A DNA stretch of 64,000 nucleotides from Tipula vernalis (GCA_958295665.1 OY282558.1:21451409-21515408); one strand, 5' to 3'; counted from the first letter of the stretch, positions 34,310 through 47,556 are shown. Program-made: numbers and translations. The notes: generated by a model not told the origin, from the sequence alone.

Positions 34310-35600
34310 AGAGTTCGTTTCATCCAACTTCTTCAAAAGAAATGTCATAACACCATCAGCAGCATTTTTCTCAATTTATGAATGTTCCATTTGAGTGTTT
34401 TGAATTGACCAAATTCCTCCCAAAGAACATCGAGGGCACTTTGTCAGCATCACAAATTTCTTCAATCGTACGATATATTTTTACGTCATCAGAAGATATG
34501 AGAAGATTTGAGTTTTTTATGATCTTGGTTATCTGATCAATGAAAACAATAAAAATTTAGAGTGCAATATGTGATCCTTGAGGAAACACCGGATGAAACT
34601 TTGATGACGCTGGATTTCTTATTGTCAATTATTATATATTGTAGGTGGTTTTTTAAGTATGACTTGAGCCAATTAATGCATTCTAATGAAAATCCAACGA
34701 AAACACACTTTGGATTGCTTTATGATGAGATTTAGAATCAAATGCCTTCTGAAATCCATATAATCTACGTCTACTTGATAATGTTTTCCTATCTCCTTTA
34801 TAACTTGGCTGGTGAATTCAACCATGTTAGTAGATGTAGACCTACCAGGCATAAACCCTTGCTGGTTGACAGATATATGTTGATATAAACGCGTTGCATA
34901 CAACTAGTTCAAATAATTTAGGAATTGATGATGAAGTTTATATTTCTCTGTAACATGTGACGTCATCCCGTTTGCCTGATTTAAAGGTTTGAGTTAACTT
35001 AGAGATATTCCATTTTTCTTGAAAGACAGCAGCGACTAAGGAATGATTGAACAGTTTAGATGAGGGTATATCGTCCGGCCCACATCCATCTCCAAAACCC
35101 TTCAAAGCTGATTGATAAGTAGCTATTGCTTGTTGAAGCAAGACAGATTGAAAAAATGCAGCAAACATGTCCGCTATCTCTTTGGCGTATGAGTTGCTGA
35201 TATTGTTAAAGGTCATATTGGCAGGGCACCCCTCGATTAAACGTTTGGACCTAAAGTATTTCCAGAACTGTTTTGGATTTGTTCTAATTTTTTCTAGGAT
35301 GCCAGCCAAATAAAACTTGTACTTAAATTTGAAATAGACATCAAATACCTCGCCGGGTTGTAAACAGGACAGATTGTTTGTTCCCAAACTTAATTTCATC
35401 ATTTTAGTAAATGCCTTAAATTTTTGATTTTTTAGATTTATATGCCAGCCATCGCACCAAGGACGGTGAACACATGATATGTTGGAAATAGGCACTTGGG
35501 GCTCATCGCCTTGCAGTAAGATCTCATAACATTTGTCGACATTTTCATTCAAATCCTTTGCATTTAGAATTTCGTCCCAATTCACTGCTTCTAAGATTTA
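34310..35600 (-). pseudogene. LINE (Jockey/CR1-like) reverse transcriptase remnant
   Basis: Read on the minus strand: PKQFWKYFRSKR (35290), SYAKEIADMFAAFFQSV, GPDDIPSSKLFNHS and TQTFKSGKRDDVTCYREI (34960) give the N-terminal RT half. QQGFMPGRSTSTNMVEFT (34850) and VDVDYMDF (motif A region) follow, then PQGSHIAL..FIVFIDQITKI and LLISSDDVKIY (34480, SDD for the usual ADD). Several frameshifts. Endonuclease and tail are absent. Confidence 0.85.
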
Positions 35601-35999
35601 TGGTTGATGTCATTTACGACAAGGAAGACAAGACCTTGTGAAGACAAGGTCTAAAACCCTGCACCAAGTACAAAAACTAAATCGGATGAATTTGGCTCAA
35701 TTCGATCGAATCGATGCATGTTGGATAAATAAATATATATCGTTTATTGATTTTAATCTTTACCCAAATCTGCTCAACTCTCTATGGGAATAATTTTACT
35801 GGAACACTCACTAGTTTATAATGCACGGCTTTGATTACATCGTACCGCTCGATTTCTTAGAGGTTGTTTCAAGTTTGCGATAGCAACATAATAATGCACA
35901 AAAATATTCAGAACTGTTAATTCCCGGATTGAAGTTACTTTCGCTGATTACGTAAATCAGGTAATTTGTTTGAACACAATTCTCTAATTCATTTACTTG

Positions 36000-37290
36000 C
36001 TGACTTTTCCGATGGCTTAAGGTTAAGTGGTGTCCTTTCATCGCTACAGCGAATGTAGCAAATTTTCTTCAACAGGCGCCAAGTATTTAAATGAACCCGT
36101 GTATCTCGATATCGCAACGATTGCATGTGGTGAACTACTAAATAGTTCATTAGAATGTTCTTTGATTCATACCCATATAACATTTGGTGATTCTACTTGT
36201 TTGGTGGTAAGGTAAAAGCTGGAAATTAATAAACGTTTTTCTTCTTTGGTGAAAGTTAGACATCTATAGAGTTTTTAGTGATGATATCTGGATACAATTC
36301 TTTTAGTGCTATCGTAACATCAATACGACATCTGTATGAACAATTAATTGCTCCGAATTTGTTTGTTTTTGCTCCTAATCATAAAATTGCTTGTTAACAT
36401 GATGTAATCTGTCAATGTAAACATTTCGGCATGTATCATCATGTATTTATCAATAAATACCATATCATAATTTCGAGAGCAATAATTTTGAGATCAGCGA
36501 GTACTTGTTTAGTGGCCATAAGACGAGATTAATGCCTAATTTATGAGTGTTTATGATCCACGTAGATTTTCCGCAGCCTGGAACACCTTCAACGGAAATA
36601 ACTGTAGGCCGCATGATGTTGTCCTTAGTAAAAACTGTATTTAAATGGTGGTACGTTTGGTGATCCAGCATAAGTGTCCAGTTTTTGTTCTGGTTTGGCT
36701 CAAATCATTGGTTTGGTAGTTGGTAAATAATTCCCATTTATCCAAAAAGTGATTTGAGGTTCAGCATAATCAAATGGTTGAGAAGAAATCCGCTTGATAA
36801 AGTCATACCCATTTGTAAAATCCTCATTGTAAACACTTTTGCAACCTTTTTTGCAAGTAACCTGGATTTTAAAGATTTCAGAAATGATTTATTCTCAGAT
36901 TGCGATGAATAAATTTTCTCCTTAGTCTGAGTTTCAGCATGATTTGTTTCATTAATGATATTCACTATTTGCACCCTTAGATATTCTTTGCTGCATATGA
37001 AGTGCATTAATCCCCCGGATTCAAATCGCATAAGACGTCTTTGAATTTAGTAGAGATTTCTGATTCAATTTTAGATGAATCAATTTCCACCGAACAGTCT
37101 AAGTTTAAGTCAAATGTGAAGGTGAAATTGACTCTGTCAATTCCGAAAATAAGTTTTTTTTCTGCGTAAATTAAAACTCCTTGATGAATATAAAGTAAAG
37201 GTCCAACAAAGAAAAGTTTGCCAATAAAAAACCATGATAGGCCGTAATCAAACCATAAATAATCTTGTATTACTTTTATTTTCAATATTT
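36000..37290 (-). pseudogene. Probable endogenous viral element: superfamily-1 helicase of a virga/nege-like RNA virus
   Basis: On the minus strand, VEGVPGCGKSTWI (about 36600-36558) is a Walker A motif with the GVPGCGKS wording typical of helicases from the alphavirus-like positive-strand RNA viruses, and it differs from Pif1/Helitron wording. Upstream frames (37285-36738) look like polyprotein spacer without clear motifs. Downstream, LYGYESKN and CYIRCSDERT (36185-36040) could be worn helicase motifs III and IV, but this is weak. Frames are broken by several stops and shifts, so it is a fossil. Nothing here is functional. An alternative is a host or transposon P-loop protein fragment. Confidence 0.45.
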
Positions 37291-37299
37291 TATAAAAAT

Positions 37300-39280
37300 T
37301 GACATGTCACGTTGCATTCAGTACCCTCTAAATAATTTTCTTATTGTAACAATACTGATATTGCTACCTTCCGACGATTCGTGTATTGATTATGCTCATT
37401 GCGGCATGTACTTATATTAAGGATAAGTTAAGAACAAAAAAAAAAAATTTTTGTCGCCAATAGGATTGGTGTACGGCCTAAATACGCGCATCAATAATTT
37501 AATTGAAAATGTTGCTGACCTGAATGCTTGGTTTAAAATAAAATAAAGTTTTAACCTGAATTTATTTTATGTAATTTAATTAACGCAAAGCTTAAATAAT
37601 TATTCATTTGTTATATTTATTGTTTGGCATAATTTTTATGGGTGTAGTTTTGTGGGACAAACAATTAATATAAATTATCTGGACTAGAAGATGTACTATA
37701 ATAGCTTCTAGTCTGTAATAATTGTCAATATCCAAATATTCAAACATATTAACACAAATAATGGAAACAATTTCCAAAGAATTTTTTTTTGTCATTTCTG
37801 CATTTTTATCTCGATTAATTTTTATAAAAAAGAAAACGATTTCTGAAGATGTAGAGTAGAATATTTTTCATTGTTTCGTATAATGTCATTGTACACAACA
37901 TCCATTGTCTATTATAGTCTGACTGTGCTATTATATCGGAAAATTGAAACATACGACAAAAAAACTTAGACAGTCATCATCTGTTCGACTTCAATAAGTG
38001 TTCAGTTAATTTTGGGAGTCGAACTACGAGATAAATTATGAGTACGTTCGAATGATTTTATAAAAGTGTTCAAGGGTCCAGTCCAGCTAAACTCGTTATT
38101 AATTATATCGACGGAATGAATCGATTATGTTCAGTTAATTTAATTTTGCATGTTACACGCGTACTACGTTTTACATGTTTTATTTATAAATGCGGTTTAT
38201 CCGTATTCTCATTATAAAGGATGGGTGGGTGTACAACCAATTTTATATCAATTATGCGTTTTGAATATCCTTTAGGGCAAATTTTATTTTTATTTTTTTT
38301 TGCGAGTATAATTTACGTTTGAATAAAATATTTGCACTAGACCTTTATTATTTTTTGGTGCGATTACAAGAAAAACATACAGTCGATTTATGTTGCTGAA
38401 GATCTGCTGAGAAATTGTATATTTTTAATTAGTCATGAGGGTACATCAATAAACTCAAACCGTAAATTTTTAGCTTTTTTTAAAAAAAAAACTTTACAGA
38501 AAACTTTACAACTTCTATTAATAAATTCTACATAAAAGTAAGGTCGATTAAGTTTTGGGTTCAAAATTAAATTTATTTCTTCAAAATAACCTTTTATATG
38601 TTTGTACAATACTATAAATAAACTGATTCTGTAATTTAGTGTATATTGCACCACAGTTATTAATATTCAAACAAATATTACAACTATGTAGTGTTGAATT
38701 ATAAGATAATTAATTATTGACAGTAACGTCATAAACACGCGATACATATTTTATTATAAGAGGAATGGCGCGGGCGATGACAATGCTATATATGTTTGTA
38801 TGCGGATTTGAGTTATGTTTTCATAAAAGAAAAATTTTATAAATGAGCTGAAGCGATGGAATATTTTTGATGAATTAATAAAAAATCCGTTTTTGTTGTT
38901 TTTTTCCCGTTATTATTAGTCATAAATTACTTTAGAATGTGTAAAAAATAATTTTCTTGCACCCACACTTAACGCAGCAAACCGTTATATTTTTGCTGAA
39001 AGAAAATTTTGAACAAATTTGATTGTCAACCTTCAGAATATTTTTAAAAGAATGACTTTTGTTTTACTTTCTGTGGAAAATTATTTGACATAAATACTTA
39101 ATCGTAGATTAAGTCAGACAAAGCTTGTATCTATGTAGTAAAGATAGTTGAATTGAACCTTTTCAAATCCCTATCGCTGTACGTAAAGAGTGTAGTCTTT
39201 TAGCAAGCAAGGGAAGAGTTTGATCCGCAACAATTTGGAAGATTTCCGGCATAAAAGCAAGTTAGATAGGCTCTGGTTTA
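37300..39280. other. Intronic AT-rich sequence, no gene seen
   Basis: No coding motif recognised. Small frames near 37604 and 38433 on the minus strand look like chance. Confidence 0.4.
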
Positions 39281-39283
39281 TCA

Positions 39284-40032
39284 TATACCGGGTGATTTTT
39301 TTAACCTGATACACTCAAATATCTCGGAAAATAAGCACTCTACGAAAAAAATGGTTAAGATCAAATTTAATTATTTCGTGGAGGAAATATATTAGTGTTA
39401 AAATTAGTACCCTACCTTCCTCCTTGTGGATGGGGCGGGGGTAACTTTGAAACTAAAATATGAACCCCTACTTTTATTGCAGATTCAGATTCTACGGCTA
39501 AAAATACGTAGGATTTGATTGAAACATTTTGTTCGATTCATGATAGATGGCGCTGTAATTGACGATATTTAATTTTTTTTTCGATTTCTCCTACTGAGAA
39601 CCTACGCAAACGATTCTGCAATACGTCTGCAATAAAAATACCACGGTTTCATTATAAATACTCGAAGCTAGTCTTAAACAATTTGTATTTCTTAAATTTT
39701 CAATTACTGAAAATGGCTTCTCATTATCGTAACCCTATCGTCATAGTGACGATTATCGGCAATTACAGCGCCATCTATCATGAATCGAAAAAAATGTTAC
39801 AGTCAAATCCTACGTATTTTTAGCCGTAAAATCCGAATCTGCAATAAAAATAGGAGTTCATATTTTAGTTTAAAAGTTACCCCCGCCCCACCAACAAGAA
39901 TGAGGGTAGGGTACTAATTTTAACACTAGCCTATTGCCCCCACGGAATAATTAAATTTTGATCTTAACCATTTTTTTCGTAGAGTGCTTATTTTCCGAGA
40001 TATTTGAGTGTATAAAAAAATCACTCGGTATA
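39284..40032. mobile_element. 749-bp foldback element with about 280-bp inverted repeats
   Basis: The left arm begins TATACCGGGTGATTTTTT and the right arm ends AAAAAATCACTCGGTATA. Arms at 39284-39568 and 39750-40032 match over nearly their whole length, including TATTTGAGTGTA, TAGTACCCTACC and GATGGCGCTGTAATTG blocks. The unpaired centre is about 180 bp and holds a TATA box and a start codon. The class is not certain. Confidence 0.85.
39653..39823 (+). other. TATA box and 36-codon frame in the foldback loop
   Basis: TATAAATA at 39653-39660 is followed about 53 nt later by ATG at 39713. The frame (MASHYRNPIVIVT...) runs into the right arm and stops at 39823. It may be the promoter and first codons of a gene from the parent element, cut by internal deletion. 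No family match is recognised. Confidence 0.3.
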
Positions 40033-40129
40033 ATATTAGCTAGTATACCAAAACTCGAATCAGGATGAAAAACTGAATTATTTTCGGTTTTTAGACAGAT
40101 CTGAACGCACATGATACATTTAGAATTTC

Positions 40130-43093
40130 TTTGTCATTTTTTTTTCATCAATATCGATTTCCGATGCCGTTATGATGAGGAACAGTGTCGTATGTAATAA
40201 CTAAGTCAGCAAGTTTAAGGGCTTGGCCTTGAGCTTTATTTATGGTCATCGCAAAGCATACTTGAATTGGGAACTGTTGCCTCTTAAATTGAAAAGATAA
40301 ATTAAAAGGTATAGATTTAGGGGTTAAGATTTCGCAGTAGTATAATAGGAACTCCTACTTTAACTTTTAAGTTGTGTATTGGCAAGCCAGCTGGGCTTAA
40401 AGAATTTAGGAACTTATATATTCTCGATATGGTGCTTCAAACTGGTCCAAAATTAAGTCGTTTATTTTGTTTACGTTTTCATTTTTAGGAGCAAGAATAG
40501 CTTGGTGCTCAGTTAAGCCACCATTGCCTAAATCTAATAACGTGCCTAGTGCCTACAAATAGATGTAAGAATGCATTGGTATCTGTACTTCGAACTGCAC
40601 GCATATTGGTGGATAGTGGAAGTTTCTTGATATGTGACCCTCGATCGTTCCTCTGGCAAAAAAACCCCAGAAAATAAAACTGTGACACCACTCATATGTT
40701 CATTACTTATTGCACTTTTGTAGTAGCTTTGACATCGAACTTTGCTTAGATATGTAATAAACAGAAGGTCCATCGTTTATTATATTGAAAGGAAATTTGA
40801 ACGTTGCATGCACAGAATGTCCTCCTTGTAGAAGAAGAGAAGAGAGCAGCTATCCCTGAAGAAGCCACAGCTAGCTCTATTAAACCTTGAGATCTAAGTT
40901 TGGCTAGAATTAAATTTAAAAGAAAGGTTTTTCCAATAGGTGTTCCCAGTGGCAGTGTTAATCTTTGCTAATATGTCATTATGTACTAAGGTTCAGATAT
41001 GTTTGATCGTAAGATGTATCTCTTAGCTACTCTCTGTTTATTATACATCTATTCGAATAATTTGGTAGAAAAAGGCCAAACTGTACTATAAACTATTAAG
41101 TTCGCGCAATCCTAAGTTGAAAATTTTTTCAGTGTATTTAAAATTTTCCAAGGATTGTTCAATACGAATCTTGTAAAAGATGTCTTCGAACATTTCCTCC
41201 CGTTTTGATAGCCACAATGAGTGTGCATTAGTTACATGGCAGAAAATTAACATTTCCTAGTGTACAACATCTTCGAGTAAACCGAGAGGTTTGCAAGCAG
41301 CCTGGTACCTGTGGTATCTTGTTTCATCGATAGTACGCATGTTATGAAAACTTGTGGGTCCCTTGATAGTATACCGCTTGGTCTGTTCCTTTGATTTGGA
41401 TATTTGGAATGTTAGCAGTAAACCAACCCTTGTCAAATTTTCTCCGCCGGTGCCTTGGATATCCGTCTTCGGCTGTAGTAGTGACAGTTTGAAATGGCTT
41501 CGGATATTATTTAATGCATTTTTGATCTTTCTTAAACGGTAAAACTCTATATAACATTTGACTAATTGCGCTTATTACAGAAACGATTTGTTCCGGTCTT
41601 AACTTTTCTTGAAGTCATAATAACAAATAAATATGAGGCAATCCGCGTTTCTACCAATCGTCAGTAAACATACTAGTATAACAGTTTTTTGGCTTTTTCA
41701 AGTGAAATTCTATGCTATGTCTCTCCTGCGGTGTGTTTCCCGGAAGTAGGCTATCTTTAATTTCAATCAATTTGGGATTGCAGCTGATTGTTATAAATAG
41801 ATATGGCCTTCCATAGTGTCGCACGTATTTTATGGCCTGTTGAGTTCGCTCATGCAAATACCTTGGACTGCCAGTGTACGATGATGGAAATATTTTTCAG
41901 TGGCTTGATCTCTTTCTCGCAGAGCATCTTGCAAGTGTGTATAATTTTCAACAAGCAATCGGCGTTGATTAGCTCGAGTGAACGCCAACCTTTCACTTTC
42001 CACCTTAGCGTAAACGTCAACCGAATATTGGTTAAATAACTTGTAACATCTGTGTAATACGTTAAACTCATTTTGTCGCACCATAATTTGCCGCCAATTC
42101 TACAATATCCATCTTCCCCCTTACATAACATGATAGGCCGTGCGGTCAAGAATTCAGCCACTGCGGATTTTATGCAGCAAATCGGTCAAAAATTAAGATT
42201 TACAGCCAAAGCTGCGCTTTCTACTATCAAGATTACTGTGCATTATTTAAACGTACAAATGCTTGCGCACAAATACTCCATACTAAATGATAAATTTGGC
42301 CTTGCACCTTAAATGTTGGCATAAAACCAAATTCTGTGATTTGTTTGGCCATAAAAGAAGTCATCCTTCAACCTTTTGTATAACAATCGAATGTTCTTAA
42401 GAAATTCTTTGTATTTTGGATGTTGCTGATTGAGAAGAGAGAATAATGGTTCCGGTAGTGGTTGTATCAAATACCTGCTGACTCTTCTTTCTATTTTAGG
42501 GCTAAACATTTAGTACATACTGCGGACATTGATCCTAAATTGACAGAGGAATCATTTATGTAATCTTTAGGATGATAGTTGAATGCCAATAATATTTTAT
42601 TAGTCCACTGATTGTGATTTTGTAAGAAACTTTTACTGACTATGCTAACTCCATTGATTCTTCTTAATCTGAGTGGTGGCTCAATGCTCATCGTAAAGCT
42701 TGACTTTCTCAGTTTGTCGTTATCTGAATCATTCTTTCGGAAAGAGAACATTTGCCTTAAGTTATAATGTCTTCCACTATCTATAAAGACAATCTGTTTC
42801 GCCTTTCTTCTGAAATTTCGCGTTGTCTGAAAACAATGTCTCTCTGTCTAATAATATCCGCCCACTGCGTCCTTGAACATCAAACTATCACTGAGATTTC
42901 TTTGTCTTACCCTAACTGATACGAAACGAGCTTCTGTATCCACAGAGGTTTCCAATGATCTGTAGAGTTCCGTTCGGGATTTATTATTAGACAAACGAAT
43001 TTCTGTTTGTTCATTAGTTTCGTTTTGGTTTGACAAACTTACTCTCTTAGCTGCTGCCGTTCGATGATCTAAAGAAGATTTCCTTCTCTGCAT
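40130..43093 (-). pseudogene. Helitron 1 (Rep/helicase) remnant, minus strand
   Basis: From 43093 leftwards: an RRKSSLDHRTAAAKRV..QNETNEQTEIRL N-terminal repeat region; FNYHPKDYINDSSVNLGSMSAVC (42600-42510); PPLPEPLF-like and LFSLLNQQHPKYKEFLKNIR (42440); VQGQIYHL; a LRERDQATEKYF region; YVRHYGRPYLFITISCNPKLIEI (41820-41750), the Helitron Rep N-domain; GLPHIYLLL; then a jump to the helicase with GTPIGKTFLLNL (about 40960, altered Walker A) and NSLSPAGLPIHNLKVKVGVPIILLRNLNP (40400-40330). Many stops and an internal deletion. It is a rolling-circle transposon relic. Confidence 0.85.
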
Positions 43094-43156
43094 TGTTCTT
43101 TTTCTATATACATGAAAAGCGAATTCTTAAACACTAAAACACACTTAAAATATTGA

Positions 43157-43422
43157 TTTAAGGCATTGCCTCATGCACAAACGGCAAACCGGTATTTCAT
43201 AACGTCAAATCACATTTTTGACCAAATTATTTTATTTTCAATATCAAAATTATTCAAAAATAGTTCGAATCTATAAGTTTTATTAGAAGAGTTTTTTCAA
43301 TGAAATTGGCTTGAACTATTTCTTAATAATTTTCATATTGCAAAGTGAAGCAAATTAGCCAAAAATTGGGTTTGATGGTTTTTAATACTGATTTTCCGTC
43401 TTGCATGAGGCAGTGCCTTAAA
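43157..43422. mobile_element. MITE with 20-bp inverted ends between the two Helitrons
   Basis: TTTAAGGCATTGCCTCATGC at 43157 is mirrored by GCATGAGGCAGTGCCTTAAA ending at 43422, with one mismatch. The 266-bp element has no coding capacity. It lies in the gap between the divergent Helitron N-termini. Confidence 0.75.
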
Positions 43423-43859
43423 AATTCAAAGCCATCAGAAATTCTCTCTGTATTAAAAAAAACAATGTAGGGTGAGTTGGTCAATAGGAAAAGCCATACA
43501 AAAAAATTGAGAAATTTCAGCATTTCATTTCACTACCATTACATAATATTTTATTTTATCTATCTTATTAAACGAACAATAATTGTGTATTTGTAAATTT
43601 TTTCTGAAAATTGGCATACTACCATTTTCCGTTGTGAAAAAAGGATCTAGATAGGTCATGACTTTGGGAAAATTCGTTTAGGGCCTTTATTTTGGAAAAC
43701 AAAATTAAAACCAAGTATGGTGAACAAAATGATAAAATAAATTTTATTTATTTTTTTTTTATTTTTTTGCCTGAACGAAGTAAATTCAGAAAGTTGTAAA
43801 ATTAAAAAGTTTTATTTATAGTTTGATTTTTCATCAAGGTAAAAACCAAATTCGAAATA

Positions 43860-46800
43860 TGCCTAGGGGACGCCCCAAAAAACGCAAATTCCCAATTGTT
43901 CAAAATGATGCGTCGTTGGAAGAACAACAACCTGGACAATCAAATGTTACGAATGATATCGAATTCAATCTCAATATGCAAAATCGAATCGAAGAAATTT
44001 TTGTCCAACAACCTGGACCATCCAACGCGGCAAGACCAATCCGAACAGCTAAAGTAAAAGTCATGGAAAAAATGTCTCAGGTAGCTATGATACTTAATGA
44101 ATCTAAATCCCAAGAACACCTTGCCCAAATGCAATGAATAAATGCGCATCATATCGCAAACGAAAATTATGAAGAACGTAATCATCGCTTGGAACAAGAG
44201 CGAAACCGATCTTCACAGCGAATCGCAAACGAAAATGATGCACAACTAAATCAGCGGTTAGAAGAACAACGTCGCAATGTTCGACGGCAACGAGCTATGG
44301 CACAGAATCCAGTACGAACCTACAAAGATGCCGTAAACTAGGCCAGCGTTAATTACAAATCATTGGGGCCCTTCAACGTTCTATAAAGAGTAGCAAATAA
44401 AGGTGATTCATTTGGAGATTGCTGCTTGCATGGTCGAATTGTGTTGCCAGCTCCACAGTTTCCAAATTAATTTGTTTGCCTTTTTTTACGACGTCACCCG
44501 CTCGCTAATGAGTTCCACAAACGAATCCGAACATTAAACTCATGTTTCGCTTTAGCTTAATTCAACGTAAGCGATGATCGAACCTCAAAAAACTATTTTA
44601 GCCGATCGATACGCAGGTGTTAACCGACTTATCAACGACTTAGCTGTGAAACAGAATGCAGTTGTTGGTGAAAAAATAATACTTCCATCATCATTTACCG
44701 GATCAACGCGTTACTATACTGAACATTTCGAAGGTGCAATGGCAGTCCGCTCAAGATCGTCCCGATCTCGTCGTTCGAATTGCGAAACAAAAATTTAATG
44801 AAATTATCAATGATTACAGATATTTGGAAAGGTGGCCGCATATGTGTATACAATCGAATTTCAAAAACGTAGACTACCATATACTATATGCATTTGCTGT
44901 TGATCATGAATCCTGAAGATCGAATCCATAATCCAGAAGAAATTGATGATCTAATTTCAGCTGAAATTCCAAATACCGACGATTCATAATCCGTGCGGAG
45001 TGGAGTTAAATCCAGATGCTACATGTATGGTCTTTCAAAATGGAAAATTGCAGTGCCGTTTCGGTTTACCAATGCAATTCAAAGAAGTAACATCTCTAGC
45101 GGATGATGAAAAATCAAAGTATCGTCGTCGTTATGACCCCTAAATTGCACCAAAATAATCGAGAAGAATTTTCACATGAACTTGCAGTATATCGAAAAGA
45201 TAAGGATAATCGCCGAGTTATATGAGATAATCGTGATGTGGCCACATATAATGCTTATTTGCTGAAAAAATCCCAATGTCACATCAATGATGAATATGTT
45301 GGCAGGATAGGTCCGGTAAAATATTTATATAAATACATCTACAAAGGACACGATTGCGCTTCAATAAAGGTTGTCGAAAATCAACGGAGTTTGATTTATA
45401 ATGAAGCAGACACCTATGTGGAAGGTCGCTGCATTACAGCCACCTGAAGTATGCTGGCGATTATTTGGCCACGAATTCCAAAGAAAGAGTCATATCGTTC
45501 AGCGCTTGAATATTCATTTACGTGGTCAATATCGAATCCAAGATATTGACCAAGCCCAAGAAGATCTGGCAGATATTGGACAAAAAGGTTCAATGTTAGA
45601 AGCGTATTTTCGACATAACCAGGCGTTAAAGCAAACGCGAACAAACCAGAATTACTACTAATATTGGCAAATGCTCGAACATTTTAAATGGGATGGAAAA
45701 ACGAGCAGCTGGGAACCGCGAATCCGTCGATTGCGTGTCATTAGTCGAATTCACAGCGTAAATTATGTTGCTCAACCAGAATGCTTCCATTTGCGAGTAC
45801 TTATCATGGGAAGGACGCAACAAGTTTTGATGATCTCCTTACTGTGAATGACATTCGCGATTATGCGACATACAAACAAGCTTGCCTAGCTCATGGCCTT
45901 GCCTTCGACGATAAACATTGGATAGATGGTCAAGAAGAATCAGCACTGTCCAAAATGCCTTCGGTAATGCGAATACTCTTCGTTCAGATTCTTATTTTTA
46001 GATGTCCCGAAGATCCAAAAGGTCTCTGGGAAAGATTCAAAAATCAGTTGGCTGAAGATTTTATTCTGCAAGCACGACGAAATAATAGATCTGAGGATGC
46101 TGCAATCAAACGTGCTTCTCGTATTATTGCATTCAAGTTAAATACGACAGCAACAGAAGGTCGAAATTTTCGTTTCTGGGTGGAACGATATGGACGACAT
46201 TGAAATTGTGGACAGTATTTTATGTGCAGCCAATGACTCTGACTATGTTGAAACAAAATGTTTTTTCATAGATGGACCAGGCGGTACCGGTAAAACCTTT
46301 GTGTATAGGACCTTGTATCACTTACTTTGTGGCTAAAATCGCAAAGTAAAATGTATGGCATTTACTGGAATCGCATCAACTCTATTGCCTGCTGGACAAA
46401 CATCACACAAGACATTTGGTCTGAAAGTTCCGCTTTCGTCAGATTCAATTTCCAGCATTAAACCTGGTTCAGTCAAAGCTACAGAACTCGCTCAAGTTGA
46501 TGTTTTACTTATCGTTGCGGCACCGATGTTACCAAAGTATGGTTTACAAAATATGGATCAGTTGTTGCGGTCTACTGCAAATCCAAACTTGCTATTTGGA
46601 GAAAAAATTTTAGTTCCTGGAGGTGATTTCCGTCAGTGCTTACCTGTTCAACTCCGAAGCAACCGCAACACTCGATTTGTCGATCAAAAAGAGTCATCTC
46701 TAGAAGCATTTCAAAAATTTTTCGTTACAAAAAATATGCGTGTCGATCCTGAACAGAAATCATTCGCAAAGTATATCCTGAAACTGGGAAATGGAAATCT

Positions 46801-47556
46801 TCCAAAAAATAACTTCAATGAAATCGAATTACCTGAGGATATATTTTCCAGTGGTAATTTAATCGAAGAAGTATTTGGAAATTGCCTTGCGAATCAAAAT
46901 TACGATGGAATGAAGGAACGTGTTATTCTCGCGCCACTGAACAAAGATGTCCCAGGAGGACACAAATCCTTTAAAAGTCCTGATTCTGTGAAAAGAATTT
47001 CTTAATTCAATTGAAATTGCTGATTTGCCACCCCATGAATTAAAACTAAAAAAAAATACGGAGGGTATGTGCAATGGAACACGCCTGATTGTTACCGAAT
47101 TATGTAACAACGTAGTTAAAGCAAAAATAATTACTGGGGAAAAAGCTGGACAAAAAGTACACATTCCTCGAGTTACGCTCGACTCCAGTAAAGGTCAACT
47201 TGGATGTACAATACAACGTTTGCGATGACCGTGCATAAATCTCAAGGGCAAACGTTCGAATTTGTTGGCGTCGACCTTCGTACACCTGTCTTTAATCATG
47301 GTATGTTGTACGTAGCATTTTCCCGTGTTAAACGACAAAATAGCTTGAAAGTTTTGTTACCACCTGAAAATGAACGTCGAACGTATAAAGTTGTGTGGAA
47401 AGAAGCATTGGACGCTCCTGATGAAACTTTTGTAAGTCTTGATAGTGACAGCGTCGACGGTTATAGCCGAATAAAATAAAATGAAATTAAAGTTGTTTTG
47501 CGAAAGAGATTAAAAAAACTGTCTTTCTTTTCACCGAGCGAAACTCGGTCCCCTGG
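43860..47556 (+). pseudogene. Helitron 2 (Rep/Pif1-like helicase) remnant, plus strand, with 3' terminus
   Basis: N-terminal MPRGRPKKRKFPIV (43860) and a charged repeat region (RLEQERNR, RLEEQRRN) lead to Rep-like pieces: IILPSSFTGSTRYYTEHF (44670), HNPCGVELNPDATCMV (44990) and KSQCHIN..GPVKYLYKYIYKGHDCASIK (45270-45370). The helicase follows, with FFIDGPGGTGKTFVYR (46265, Walker A), CMAFTGIASTLLPAGQTSHKTF, GGDFRQCLPV (46620) and FAMTVHKSQGQTFEFVGVDL (47220-47280). Frameshifts and stops occur at about 44137, 44800, 45660, 46200 and 47005. The rolling-circle initiator tyrosines could not be located. Confidence 0.88.
47532..47556 (+). terminator. Helitron 3' terminal hairpin and CTGG end
   Basis: CACCGAGCGAAACTCGGT forms a CCGAG/CTCGG stem, followed by CCCCTGG and then T. 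A short GC hairpin just upstream of a CTRR end, with T on the host side, is the canonical Helitron 3' terminus. It lies about 75 bp after the helicase stop of Helitron 2. Confidence 0.8.
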
